Source: Sphingomonadales bacterium
GTDB taxonomy: Bacteria > Pseudomonadota > Alphaproteobacteria > Sphingomonadales > Sphingomonadaceae
Reading direction: 5' to 3'
Assembly (NCBI GenBank): GCA_016714795.1
Contig: JADKCA010000003.1
Coordinates: 124,001-188,000 of the forward strand
Length of the DNA: 64,000 nt
Below the pieces are notes generated by a model. It was not told where the DNA came from. It did no database searches and worked only from the letters and a program-made list of their open reading frames with translations. How positions within the stretch are numbered: position 1 is the stretch's first letter; the number at the start of each line of letters is the position of its first letter. Positions 15,082-24,562 of the stretch are shown here, piece by piece. Both the position numbers and the translations under genes were made by a program.

Positions 15082-15869
15082 AGCGGACGCATCTGCCGCT
15101 CAATGGCCTGCGGGTGTTTGACGCGGCGGCCCGTCACCTGTCCTTCACGCGTGCGGCCGATGAGCTGGCCGTCACCCCGGCAGCGGTGGGGCAACAGATC
15201 AGGGCGCTGGAAGATGTGCTGGGCGTCGTGCTGTTCCGCCGCACGCCCAAGGGGCTGGAGCTGACGCCCGAAGCGGAAAACGGCCTGAATGCCGTGCGCG
15301 CGGGCTTCCTCCAGTTTGAAGATGCCGTGCGCGCGATGCAGGCAGCGCAGGCGAGCAAATTCCTGACCCTCGCCGCTCCGCGCGATATGACAGCCAAATG
15401 GCTCGCCCCGCGTCTGGCAGCTTATGGGCGGACCGATCCCGATCTGAAGTTCGCGCTGGTTGCCGCCGATGACGATCTGGATTTCACCGAAGCCAATCTC
15501 GATCTGGCCATCCGGTTTGCAGAAACGGCGGGAGAGCTGGAAGGCGTGCCGCTGGCCGAAGGAGCCTGGGTGATCATTGGCACGAAGGACGGGCCGGAGA
15601 CGGCCATCCACTGGCCCGGCTGCCCGGACGATGGCGATGCGGCGTTGCGCGTGGCTGATGCGGGGCTGGCCATTGATGCCGCTGCGGCGGGCTTTGGCCG
15701 TGCCTGCGTGCCTGCACTGCTGGTTGAGGCCGATCTTGCGGCAGGGCGCGTGGTGCAATTTGGCGATGCTAAGCCCACCGCCGCAACCTACTGGCTGCTC
15801 GCGCCCACGCCACAATGGCGCCAGAAAAAGGTCCGCGCGGTCGTGGACGCGCTCTCGAACAGCGCATGA
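15078..15869 (+). CDS. LysR-family transcriptional regulator, GcvA-like
   Basis: A 263-residue regulator. The N-terminal winged HTH is classic (LRVFDAAARHLSFTRAADEL, PAAVGQQIRALEDVLGVVLFRR), followed by a shortened effector-binding domain. The N-terminal RTHLPLNGLRVFDAAARHLSF resembles GcvA/AmpR-type members. It overlaps apaG and crtY by four bases at both ends (ATGA), an arrangement unusual for LysR genes, which are normally divergent from their targets. Control of the carotenoid genes is an attractive but unproven inference. Confidence 0.9.
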   Translation: MKRTHLPLNGLRVFDAAARHLSFTRAADELAVTPAAVGQQIRALEDVLGVVLFRRTPKGLELTPEAENGLNAVRAGFLQFEDAVRAMQAAQASKFLTLAAPRDMTAKWLAPRLAAYGRTDPDLKFALVAADDDLDFTEANLDLAIRFAETAGELEGVPLAEGAWVIIGTKDGPETAIHWPGCPDDGDAALRVADAGLAIDAAAAGFGRACVPALLVEADLAAGRVVQFGDAKPTAATYWLLAPTPQWRQKKVRAVVDALSNSA

Positions 15870-17017
15870 TCAACACGCCCTCCTGTGATGTTGCCATTGC
15901 CGGAGGTGGTCTGGCCGGCTGCCTGATCGCGCTCGCGCTGGCAGAGCGCCGCCCGGATCTTGACGTGCGCATCGTGGAAGCCGGAGAGCGACTGGGCGGC
16001 GAGCATATCTGGTCATTCTTTGACGATGACGTGGCACCCGATCATCGCTGGCTGGTCGATCCGCTGATCTGCCAGAGCTGGGACGGCTATGACGTGCATT
16101 TCCCCGCCCATTCGCGCAGCCTGCCGGGCGTGTACAACTCCATCCTGTCCGCCCGGCTGGACAAATGGGTGCGCGAAGTGCTGCCTGCCGAGCGGATCAT
16201 CCACGGCATGGTCGCCACGCTGGATCATGCCCATATCCGGCTGGAGGATGGCAGTTCGATTGTCGCCCCGCTGATCATCGACGCGCGCGGCCCCGGCAGC
16301 ATGGCGGCGCTCGATCTGGGCTGGCAGAAATTCATGGGCCAGTTGTTGCGCGTGCAGGGCGGCCATGGCCTTTCCCGCCCGATCGTGATGGATGCCAAGG
16401 TGGCGCAGATTGACGGCTATCGCTTCGTCTATTGCCTGCCCTTCGATGAAGACCATGTCTTTGTGGAAGACACATATTACAGCGACACGCCGACGCTGAA
16501 CCCGGAGGCGCTGCGTGGGCGCATCACCGAATATGCCTCCCGGCGCGGCTGGGTGGTGAGCGACATCGGCCATGAAGAAACCGGCTGCCTGCCGGTGGCG
16601 ATGGGCGGCCATTTCGACCGGTTCTGGGCAACAGGCGGACAGGGTGCGCGCGCCGGGCTTCGCGCCGGGTTGTTCCACCCTCTGACGGGCTATGCCCTGC
16701 CCGATGCCGTGCGCACCGCCATCGCCATTTCAGACGCGCCCCTACTTGAGACCGGCCCCGTCTCCACGCTGACCAAGACGCAGGCGCGCGCTGCATGGGC
16801 GGACCGGCGTTTCTATCGCTGGCTGACGCGCATGATGTTCCGCGCCGCCGAGCCGCCGGTGCGGTATCGCATTCTGGAGCAATTCTACACACGCGACGAA
16901 GAGCTCATCGCCCGCTTCTATGCCGCGCGCTCCACGCTGGCGGATAAAATGCGCATCTTGTCGGGCAAGCCGCCTGTCCCTATCACCCGGGCTATCAAGG
17001 CCTTGGCGGGCCGATAA
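15866..17017 (+). CDS. crtY: lycopene beta-cyclase
   Basis: CrtY cyclises both ends of lycopene to beta-carotene at the membrane. The 383-residue product has the FAD/NAD-binding start VAIAGGGLAGCLIALAL (residues 8-24), the CrtY signature GEHIWSFFDDDV, and FVYCLPFDEDHVFVEDTYY. The ATG at 15866 overlaps the LysR stop. crtI follows after 18 bases and crtB further on, so this is a bacterial crt operon that makes beta-carotene or its hydroxylated derivatives. No hydroxylase (crtZ) or GGPP synthase (crtE) is in the window. Confidence 0.94.
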   Translation: MINTPSCDVAIAGGGLAGCLIALALAERRPDLDVRIVEAGERLGGEHIWSFFDDDVAPDHRWLVDPLICQSWDGYDVHFPAHSRSLPGVYNSILSARLDKWVREVLPAERIIHGMVATLDHAHIRLEDGSSIVAPLIIDARGPGSMAALDLGWQKFMGQLLRVQGGHGLSRPIVMDAKVAQIDGYRFVYCLPFDEDHVFVEDTYYSDTPTLNPEALRGRITEYASRRGWVVSDIGHEETGCLPVAMGGHFDRFWATGGQGARAGLRAGLFHPLTGYALPDAVRTAIAISDAPLLETGPVSTLTKTQARAAWADRRFYRWLTRMMFRAAEPPVRYRILEQFYTRDEELIARFYAARSTLADKMRILSGKPPVPITRAIKALAGR

Positions 17018-17035
17018 AACAGGGACGCACATGGC

Positions 17036-18517
17036 GTGAAACGCGCAATCATCATCGGGTCCGGCTTTGGCGGGCTGGCACTGGCCATCCGCTTGCAGGC
17101 AGGCGGCGTGGATACCACCATCGTCGAAGCGCGCGACAAGCCGGGCGGGCGTGCCTATTATTGGGAGAAGGACGGCTTCACCTTTGATGCCGGTCCAACC
17201 GTCATCACCGATCCCGCCTGCCTTCAGGAATTATGGGGCCTGACCGGGCACGACATGGCAGCAGATGTGCCGCTGGACCCTGTCATGCCCTTTTACCGCC
17301 TGCACTGGCCGGATGGCACCATCTTCGACTATTCGAATGATGATGCCGCGCTCACGGCGGAAATTGCCAAGCTCAATCCGGCGGATGTCGCGGGCTATGC
17401 CAAGTTTCTGGACTATGCGGCGGGCGTCTATCACGAAGGCTATGAGAAACTGGGCCATGTGGCGTTTCTCGATTTCGCCTCGATGATCAAGGCCGCCCCT
17501 GCGCTTGCCAAATATCAGGCGTGGCGCAGCGTCTATTCCATCGTCAGCAAATATGTACAGAGCGACTATCTGCGGCAGGCGCTGAGCTTTCACACCTTGC
17601 TCGTCGGCGGCAACCCGATGACGACCAGTTCGATTTACGCGCTCATTCACAAGCTGGAAAAGGATGGCGGCGTGTGGTTTGCGCGCGGCGGCACCAACCG
17701 GCTGGTGGCGGGCATGGTCAAGCATTTCGAGCGGCTGGGCGGCACCATCCGGTTGGGTGATCCGGTGGTGGAGATCGAGGCCACGCCCACCCATGCCAGC
17801 GCGGTTCGCACCCAAAGCGGCTGGCGCGCAGAGGCCGACGCCATCGCCTCCAACGCCGATGTGATGCACAGCTATCGCGATCTGCTGGGCCGCACGCGCC
17901 GTGGCGAGAAAATGGCGGCCAGCCTCGCCCGCAAAAGCTGGTCACCTTCGCTGTTCGTCCTGCATTTCGGCATCAAGGGCAGTTGGCCGGGCATTCCGCA
18001 CCACATGATCCTGTTCGGCCCGCGCTACAAAGGCCTGCTGGACGATATTTACAGCAATGGCGTGGTGCCGGAAGATTTCTCGCTCTATCTGCATCACCCG
18101 ACCGTGACCGATCCTTCGCTGGCTCCGGAAGGCTGCTCCACCTTCTATGCGCTGGCCCCGGTGGCGCATCTCGGCAAATCCCGGCTGGACTGGGATGGCG
18201 AGATTGGAGAATTGATGAAGGAACGCATCCTCGACGAGATTCAGCGCCGCCTGATCCCGGACATTCGCGAACGGATCGTCACCAGCTTCCACTATACGCC
18301 GGAAGATTTCGGGCGCGATCTGAACGCCCATCTGGGCAGCGCATTCAGTCTGGAGCCTTTATTGTGGCAATCCGCATGGTTCCGCACGCACAATCGCGAT
18401 GACGAGATCAAGAACCTCTATTTCACGGGCGCGGGCACGCATCCGGGCGCGGGTATCCCTGGCGTGGTGGGGAGTGCGAAGGCGACCGCGCGATTGATGC
18501 TGGAGGATTTGCGCTAA
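17036..18517 (+). CDS. crtI: phytoene desaturase
   Basis: A 493-residue FAD-dependent CrtI that converts phytoene to lycopene. The N-terminal dinucleotide fold IIGSGFGGLALAIRLQ is followed by EARDKPGGRAYYWEKDGFTFDAG-type sequence, and the C-terminal carotenoid-binding motif NLYFTGAGTHPGAGIPGV is complete. The start is a GTG (KRAIIIGSG); the nearby ATG is out of frame. crtY lies 18 bases upstream. Downstream is an unexpected LOG-family gene before crtB. Confidence 0.96.
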   Translation: MKRAIIIGSGFGGLALAIRLQAGGVDTTIVEARDKPGGRAYYWEKDGFTFDAGPTVITDPACLQELWGLTGHDMAADVPLDPVMPFYRLHWPDGTIFDYSNDDAALTAEIAKLNPADVAGYAKFLDYAAGVYHEGYEKLGHVAFLDFASMIKAAPALAKYQAWRSVYSIVSKYVQSDYLRQALSFHTLLVGGNPMTTSSIYALIHKLEKDGGVWFARGGTNRLVAGMVKHFERLGGTIRLGDPVVEIEATPTHASAVRTQSGWRAEADAIASNADVMHSYRDLLGRTRRGEKMAASLARKSWSPSLFVLHFGIKGSWPGIPHHMILFGPRYKGLLDDIYSNGVVPEDFSLYLHHPTVTDPSLAPEGCSTFYALAPVAHLGKSRLDWDGEIGELMKERILDEIQRRLIPDIRERIVTSFHYTPEDFGRDLNAHLGSAFSLEPLLWQSAWFRTHNRDDEIKNLYFTGAGTHPGAGIPGVVGSAKATARLMLEDLR

Positions 18518-18520
18518 TGC

Positions 18521-18556
18521 TCCCCTCCCCTGACTCTTCCCGCATTCGGGAGGGGA
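18521..18556. repeat. palindrome enclosing the Shine-Dalgarno of the LOG gene
   Basis: TCCCCTCCC at 18521-18529 pairs perfectly with GGGAGGGGA at 18548-18556 around an 18-base loop. The right arm is the Shine-Dalgarno of the gene starting at 18559, so folding would hide the ribosome binding site. Similar CCCTCTCCCC palindromes precede serA and hisZ in this window. Confidence 0.6.
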
Positions 18557-18558
18557 AT

Positions 18559-19143
18559 ATGCTGAACGCTCTCGCCGTCTATTGCGGGTCTGCCACGCCT
18601 GCTGATCCGCGCTATATGGAGCTCGCCCGCAGCGTGGGGCGCACGCTGGCGGAACGCGGCATCACCACCGTTTATGGCGGCGGGCGGCTGGGCCTGATGG
18701 GTGCGGTGGCCGATGGTGCACTGGATGCGGGCGGGCGCGTGATCGGCGTGATCCCCGAGGCGCTGCGGTCCGCCGAAGTGACGCACACCGGCTGCACAGA
18801 AATTCATGTCGTGCCCGGCATGCACGAGCGCAAGCGGCTGTTCACCGATCTTTCCGATGGGTTCATCACCATCCCCGGCGGGGTTGGCACGATGGATGAA
18901 CTCTGGGAAGCGATGAGCTGGGCGCAGCTCGGCTATCACGCCAAGCCGGTGGGGCTGCTCAACGCCTTCGGCTTTTACGATCAGTTGATCGGCTTCAATG
19001 CCCATATGGCGGAGGTCGGCTTTGTGCGCGAGGCGCATCGCGGGATTTTGATCCATGATGACGCGCTGGAGGGGCTGCTCGACAAGATGGCCGCCTATCA
19101 ACCGCACGCGCCGATTTTTGCGATGAAGGCGGAGGATTTGTGA
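18559..19143 (+). CDS. LOG-family nucleoside monophosphate phosphoribohydrolase, short form
   Basis: A 194-residue TIGR00730/LOG protein. It has the N-terminal VYCGS, the YGGGRLGLMGAVADGAL phosphate site, and the catalytic/dimer motif PGGVGTMDELWE preceded by MHERK. LOG enzymes release the base from purine nucleoside monophosphates; in plants and some bacteria they activate cytokinins. The start was chosen for GGGAGGGG three bases upstream. It lies between crtI and crtB, and its stop overlaps the crtB start (GTGA). A second, longer LOG protein is encoded at 42006-42860. Confidence 0.92.
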   Translation: MLNALAVYCGSATPADPRYMELARSVGRTLAERGITTVYGGGRLGLMGAVADGALDAGGRVIGVIPEALRSAEVTHTGCTEIHVVPGMHERKRLFTDLSDGFITIPGGVGTMDELWEAMSWAQLGYHAKPVGLLNAFGFYDQLIGFNAHMAEVGFVREAHRGILIHDDALEGLLDKMAAYQPHAPIFAMKAEDL

Positions 19144-20018
19144 GGAACCGCGCCGCGCTCGTGGCCCATGCGCGCGAGAGCATTCGGCGCGGCTCCAAAT
19201 CTTTCTGGTTCGCTTCCAAGCTGTTCGATCCGGCCACCCGCGAGCGCGCATGGCTGCTCTACAGCTGGTGCCGCGCGTGTGACGATATGATGGACGGGCA
19301 GGATCATGGCGGCGCGCTGTCTGCCGTGGATGATCCCGCTGCCCGGCTGGCACAACTGCAATCACTCACCACCCGCGCTCTGGCGGGCGAGACGACCGGC
19401 AATCCGGCATTCGACGCGCTGGGGCTGGTGGCTGCCGAATGCCATATTCCCCACGCCTTGCCGCACGATCTGGTGAAGGGCATGGCGATGGATGCCGCCG
19501 CCTTCCGCCCGCAATCGCAAGATGATCTGATGCGCTATTGCTACCATGTGGCAGGCGTTGTCGGGCTGATGATGGCATGCGTGATGGGCGTTGATCCGGC
19601 AGATACCGACACGATGCAGCGCGCCAATGATCTGGGGCTGGCCTTTCAGCTCAACAATATCGCGCGCGATGTGATGGAAGATGCAGAAGGCGGGCGCTGC
19701 TATCTGCCCGCAGACTGGCTGGCGGAGGTGGGGGCCACCGATCTGCTTGCGCCCGAAAGCCGCCCTGCCCTTGCTACCCTCACCCGCCGCCTGGCAGACA
19801 TGGCAGCCCCCCTGGAGGCCTCCGCCCGCATTGGTGCTGCACGGCTGCCCTTCCGCTCGCGATGGGCGGTTCTGGCCGCAGCAGGCATTTATGGCGATAT
19901 CGGACGGGAGGTTGCGCGCTTGGGCGAAGCAGCACTCGACCAGCGGGTTTCCACCTCTGCCCCGGCCAAGCTGGGCCATGTGGCACACGCATGGCTTCAA
20001 GCCATCACCATGCGGTGA
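19140..20018 (+). CDS. crtB: phytoene synthase
   Basis: CrtB condenses two geranylgeranyl diphosphates head to head into phytoene, the first carotenoid step. In the 292-residue product, SKSFWFASKLF, the first aspartate-rich motif in YSWCRACDDMMDGQD and the second in FQLNNIARDVMEDAEGGRCYLP are intact, giving Mg-diphosphate binding on both sides of the active site. The start is a GTG that overlaps the LOG stop by four bases. It closes the carotenoid operon; only about 50 bases separate it from the PilZ gene. Confidence 0.95.
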   Translation: MRNRAALVAHARESIRRGSKSFWFASKLFDPATRERAWLLYSWCRACDDMMDGQDHGGALSAVDDPAARLAQLQSLTTRALAGETTGNPAFDALGLVAAECHIPHALPHDLVKGMAMDAAAFRPQSQDDLMRYCYHVAGVVGLMMACVMGVDPADTDTMQRANDLGLAFQLNNIARDVMEDAEGGRCYLPADWLAEVGATDLLAPESRPALATLTRRLADMAAPLEASARIGAARLPFRSRWAVLAAAGIYGDIGREVARLGEAALDQRVSTSAPAKLGHVAHAWLQAITMR

Positions 20019-20069
20019 TGCGTTCAACCGAATATTCACAATCCTGACCTAAACAACGGAGCATCACGA

Positions 20070-20594
20070 GTGCGTAAACGGTTGTGGGGGGTTATGGGTC
20101 GCAAGAAGAATGAGGATGCCCAATCGGGCGAAGTGAACATCACAGTGGCACAGCGCACACCGCGTGCGGCAACATTGCTCAGGGCAGAATGCGAACGCAG
20201 CAACGGCGAGCTTGTCGCGATGCGCGTCCGCAACCTGTCTGAAACCGGCTTTGGCGGGCATTGCGACTTGGTTGTCGATTTTGCAGATGACGAAGCGGTG
20301 AAAATCCACTTTCCGCACATGTCGCCCGTCAAAGCCATCATCAAATGGTATGCGGGCAAGGAAGCTGGCGTGCAATTCAAGCAGCCGCTGGATCTGAAGC
20401 GCATCGCAGAGGCCCGCAAGGCTGCTGCGGCAGCCCCCATGGTCCATGTGCTTCAGGCCTCTGCCGAAGGTTTCTGGCAGGATGCGCCCGAACTGGCCAT
20501 TCCGGTGGCCAAACCAAAGGCTCCGGCCAAGCCTGTTGAAGTCGCCGCATGGCTGCCGCCCGCGCTCAAATTCGGCAAGCGCAAAGCGGGGTGA
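20070..20594 (+). CDS. PilZ-domain protein
   Basis: A 174-residue protein with one PilZ domain (about residues 28-108). The c-di-GMP-binding elements are visible: an RxxxR-like block in QRTPRAATLLR and a [DN]xSxxG motif, NLSETGFGG. A Pro/Ala/Lys-rich tail follows. It probably responds to cyclic di-GMP and could influence motility or envelope functions. The GTG at 20070 has GGAG nine bases upstream and is used; an ATG at 20094 is the alternative. Confidence 0.82.
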   Translation: MRKRLWGVMGRKKNEDAQSGEVNITVAQRTPRAATLLRAECERSNGELVAMRVRNLSETGFGGHCDLVVDFADDEAVKIHFPHMSPVKAIIKWYAGKEAGVQFKQPLDLKRIAEARKAAAAAPMVHVLQASAEGFWQDAPELAIPVAKPKAPAKPVEVAAWLPPALKFGKRKAG

Positions 20595-20597
20595 ACG

Positions 20598-21162
20598 TCA
20601 GGCGGCGGATTGCCAAAGCTTGATGGCATCCACCGGCCAGGCCAGCATCAGCACGTTGAGCGTGAGATTGTCGCGCACCATATAGGCCGTGAACAGCTCC
20701 GCCGCGATGCACAGGGCCACCGAGACTTTCCACGGCAGGCGCAGGGCGAGAAGGAAACCTGCTGTCATCGTCACGCCATCGGCCATGGAGTTGATCATGG
20801 AATCGCCCGAATAGCCGAATGCGGCGGTGGCAGAGCGATAACGCTCGATCATCATCGGGCTGTTTTCAAGGATTTCCCACGCCATTTCGAGGCCCGCCGC
20901 AATCACCAGACGCCAGCCCATCTCCAGCTTCGGATATAGCCACCAGCCCAGCGCGTAGAACAGGAAGCCATGAATGGCATGGCTGAAGCTGTACCAGTCA
21001 GACAAATGCTGGCTGTTACCGGGGCCCGAACACCTCCCCTTCCCACAGCTTCACCGTGCCGCAGGTGCAGATCGGCGGGCGGTTCATCGCGGTCAGGATC
21101 AGCAGCGCGAGCAGCAACACCCCACCCCAGGCCAGCCAGTGCTTGCGTTCGATCCGTCCCAT
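20598..21162 (-). CDS. DUF2585 family membrane protein, frame broken by one extra base
   Basis: A membrane protein with N-terminus MGRIERKHWLAWGGVLLLA, the ICTCGTVKLW motif, then SQHLSDWYSFSHAIHGFLFY and a C-terminal helical domain. These are the DUF2585 pattern, whose function is unknown. The N-terminal part ends prematurely at FGPR-stop. Dropping one base from the G/C run at 21021-21027 gives FGPGNSQHLSDWY and a continuous product of about 187 residues. The break is a homopolymer insertion, most likely a sequencing error. It lies one base from the parC stop on the same strand. Confidence 0.82.
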
Positions 21163-21163
21163 A

Positions 21164-23435
21164 TCAGCCAAATCTGTTGTTGCGCGGGAAGCCGGTGGGC
21201 GGCATCCGTCCGGCAGCGCCGCGCGCGACACGCCACATGGTGAGGTCGCTCTCGGTGCGGGTGCGGCCGCTATCTCCGCCCATCGCCCAGCTGAGACCTT
21301 CGGCCAGCACGAAGCTGATCACATCAGAAAGCCCGCCATCCTTGTATTTCTGGATGGTCACGCCCTGCCCGCGCGTCATTTCCGGCAATTCCTCCAGCGG
21401 GAAGACCACGAGCTTGCGATTGTCACCCACCGCCGCGACATAATCATGCCCCGTGCCGATGATCCGCACCACAGCCAGCTTGGCACCGGTGCGCACATTC
21501 ACCACTTGTCTGCCCTTGCGGGTCTCGGCGACAATGTCGCTCGACTTGGCGACAAAGCCTTTCCCGTCCGACGCTGCGAGCAGGATGCGCTCGCCGGACC
21601 TTGCCGGGAACAAGGTGATGATCCCCACGCCATCGGGCAGGTCGATCAGCAACCGAACAGGCTCTCCAAAACCGCGCCCGCCGGGCAGCTTGTCTGCCGC
21701 CAGCGTGAAGAAGCGGCCATCTTCGGCGGCGAGCAGGATCTTGTCCGTGGTTTGCGCATGGAAGGCGAAAGCGGGGCCATCCCCTTCCTTGAATTTCAAG
21801 GCATCTGCCGCGTCAAGCGCAGCATGACCCTTCATCGCCCGCACCCAGCCGCGTTGCGACATGATGATGGTGATCGGCTCTTTCTCGATCATTGCCTCCA
21901 GCGGAATTTCGCGCGCCAAAGCGGCTTCCTCCACCAGAGTTCGCCGCTTGCCGAGCAGCGTTTCCGGGCCATAGCGCGTGCGCAGCGCGGCCAAATCCTT
22001 TTTGAGCTTGGTGCGTTGCCGTGCTGGGCTTTCGATCAATGCCGCCAGTTCCGTGCGTTCGGCAATCAGCTTGTCACGCTCGCCCCGGATTTCCATCTCT
22101 TCCAGCTTGCGCAAAGAGCGCAGTCGCATGTTGAGGATCGCTTCGGCCTGCCGGTCGGTCAGGTTGAATTCGGCCATCATCACCGGTTTGGGCTCATCCT
22201 CTGTCCGGATGATCTCGATCACGCGATCAAGGTTCAGATAAGCGACCAGATAGCCTTCGAGCAGTTCCACCCGGTCATCAATCTTGCCCAGCCGGTGCGT
22301 GGCGCGGCGGACGAGCACTTCAATCTGGTGCACGATCCACTGGCTGATCACGTCTTTCAATCCCAGCACGCGCGCGGGTGCGGTCTGCCCCCAAGACGTT
22401 GAGATTGAGCGGGAATTTATTCTCCAGATCGGTCAGCCGGAACAGGCTGTCCATCAGCGTGTCGGCATCGACGCTGCGGCTGCGCGGTTCGAGGACGATG
22501 CGGATGTCTTCGGTCGATTCATCGCGCACGTCCGCCAGAATCGGCAGCTTCTTGTCGTTGATCAGATTGGCAATCGCCTCGATCAATTTGCCCTTCTGGA
22601 CGCCATAGGGAATTTCGGTGACAACCGCATTCCAGGTGCCGCGCCCCTGATCCTCGATCTGCCAGCGTGAGCGGATGCGGAAAGAGCCGCGCCCGGTGCG
22701 ATAGGCGTCGGCAATGCTCGCCGCCGTATCGACCAACTGGCCGCCGGTGGGGAAATCAGGCCCTTTCACGAACTGCATCAGTTCGTCCGGCTCGCATTTG
22801 GGATTGTCGATCAGATGCGTGGTGGCGTCGATCACTTCGGCCACATTGTGCGGCGGAATGCTCGTCGCCATGCCCACCGCAATACCGCTTGCGCCATTGG
22901 CCAGCAGATTGGGAAAAAGGCCGGGGAAGATTTCGGGCTCTTCCTCTTCGCCATTATAGGTCGGCTTGTAATCGACGGTGCCGTCATCCAGCCCCATCAT
23001 CAACTCGATGGCCGCCGCTGTCAGCCGCGCTTCGGTGTAACGATAGGCAGCGGCATTATCGCCATCGATATTGCCGAAATTGCCCTGCCCATCGACGAGC
23101 GGAAACCGCAGCGAGAAATCCTGCGCCAGCCGGACCATGGCATCATAGACGCTGGAATCGCCGTGCGGGTGATATTTGCCGATGGTATCGCCCACCACAC
23201 GCGCTGATTTCTTGTACGCCCCGGTCGGGTCAAGCTTCAGCTGCCGCATGGCCCAGAGCAGGCGGCGATGCACCGGCTTCAACCCGTCTCGCAGATCGGG
23301 CAGCGAGCGCGCCGTGATGGTGGAGAGCGCATAGACCAGATAGCGATCTGACAAAGCCGTATCGAACGGCGCATCGATGATGGCGTTCAGGGGTTCATCT
23401 TCGGGCTGTGCGGGAGGATCGGACGCATCGGACAT
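21164..23435 (-). CDS. parC: DNA topoisomerase IV subunit A, frame broken
   Basis: ParC is the DNA-breaking subunit of topoisomerase IV, which decatenates daughter chromosomes with ParE. The N-terminal part has DALSDRY-type start, the quinolone-determining region YHPHGDSSVYDAMV and the catalytic tyrosine in AAAYRYTEARL. The frame breaks near 22372: codons read to NVLGADRT, while VLGLKDVISQWIVHQIEVLVRR continues one frame over. Restoring ACC-CCG-CGC-GTG gives TPRVLGLK and a product of about 756 residues. As parC is essential, the net one-base insertion is almost certainly a sequence error. The C-terminal beta-pinwheel is present. Confidence 0.93.
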
Positions 23436-23531
23436 GGTTTGCGCCTAGCCCAAGCGACACCGAAAGGGAATCTCGAATATGGTTCAGACGTGTTGAGGGG
23501 TTGGTAACCGGCACGGGCATAAATTTCCGGC

Positions 23532-24091
23532 ATGGACGGGACGAAGACCAACGACCATCGCCGACGCAGGCACCTGAGACTTGTGGGCGGTCAAAGCGCG
23601 CCAAAAGCGCTCTCCTTGTTCGGGCAACTCCCCTTTGCGCCATCCCTCTTACTGGCTGTTTTCCTCGGTTCAGGCTTCGGCTGGCTGATCCCGGGGCGGA
23701 TCGAACCCAGCGAGATGCACGCCATGAAGCCTTTTGAAGCGGCACCTCGCGTATTCGGTTCTTGTCACGCCGGCGGCGGCCAGAACTGCGTGGTTGACGG
23801 CGACACTTTCTATTTCAACGGCGAAAAGATCCGCCTTGCAGACATTGACGCCCGGAAACGCATCCATCCCGGTGCGAACGCGAAGCCGAACTGGGAGAGC
23901 GAGCCACCCGACGCCTCCAGAACATGCTCAATGCAGGGACGATCACACTCGTCGCGGATGCAGGTCGAGACCGCGATCAATATGGACGCCTGCTGCGCAC
24001 GGTGGAACGCAATGGAGACTCTCTGGGCGGCATACTCGTCGAAGAAGGTCTCGCGCGCTGGTATGGGAGTGGACGCAGGCCTTGGTGCTGA
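23532..24091 (+). CDS. membrane-tethered thermonuclease (SNase-like), frame broken by one missing base
   Basis: The N-terminus has one membrane segment (about residues 33-54), then a staphylococcal-nuclease fold: CVVDGDTFYFNGEKIRLADID, APETHPSRCEREAELGERA, and DRDQYGRLLRTV. The frame fails at 23851, where GACGCC-CGG should be GACGCC-CCG (a lost C in a run of four). Past that point the correct frame reads to GSGRRPWC and a TGA at 24089. The restored length is about 186 residues. The enzyme would degrade DNA or RNA outside the cytoplasmic membrane. It sits beside a toxin-antitoxin pair. Confidence 0.84.
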
Positions 24092-24283
24092 ATATTGTTG
24101 ACTTTTCCCAGTATAGGGATTATCGATCTTTTTAAGACTATCTTGAAACGGCTTCCCGCTTGCTCCGAACACGCGGACTTCCCCGGTCGATAAAGGCACA
24201 TCGACTGCGAAATGTTCTGCTTTGAGTGAAGGCGTAGCCGCCACGCTGATGGATGGAAATCCATTTGATGATCGAGGAAGAAA
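24092..24283. other. gap with an unrecognised minus-strand coding-like stretch
   Basis: About 190 bases before the antitoxin gene, so its promoter should be here. On the minus strand, about 24275-24092 reads as some 60 protein-like codons without a stop, including FAVDVPLSTGEVRVFGASG and KKIDNPYTGKSQQY. The reading then runs antisense into the nuclease gene. It may be a gene remnant; no family is recognised. Confidence 0.35.
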
Positions 24284-24562
24284 ATGACAGACCTTCTCAC
24301 GGTTTCAGCCAAAGACGTTGCTGGCAAATTCGGATTTTATACCGATGAGGCCATGTTGCGTCCGGTTGGCATCCAGCGGCACGGCACCACGCGGGTCGTG
24401 ATGATTTCGCTCAACGAATATGAGCGTTTGAAGCGCCGGGACCGTGAAGTGATCCTGACGAAAGACCTCGATGACGAAACGCTCCACGCCATCCTCACCG
24501 CCGAAATTCCGGACGCCGCCTGCAAGCTTGACCACCTCATGGACACCTCCTCAGCCGACTGA
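24284..24562 (+). CDS. Phd/YefM-type antitoxin
   Basis: A 92-residue protein. The N-terminal 50 residues follow the Phd/YefM pattern: AKDVAGKFGFYTDEAMLRPVGI, then RHGTTRVVMISLNEYERLKR (compare the RHGxPxAVLISxxEYERL core). This domain dimerises, binds the operator and often represses its own operon. The acidic C-terminus (DLDDETLHAIL) would wrap the toxin. The toxin reading frame begins inside the last 35 bases, a usual sign of a coupled toxin-antitoxin pair. Confidence 0.82.
   Translation: MTDLLTVSAKDVAGKFGFYTDEAMLRPVGIQRHGTTRVVMISLNEYERLKRRDREVILTKDLDDETLHAILTAEIPDAACKLDHLMDTSSAD

Noticed and set aside
20598..21162. Treating the DUF2585 halves as two separate genes
   Set aside because: The two frames join seamlessly at a C/G run (FGPGNSQHLSDWY), and homologs are single proteins.
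21056..22402. A 448-codon plus-strand open frame opposite the C-terminal half of parC
   Set aside because: It contradicts the ParC C-terminal sequence on the minus strand.
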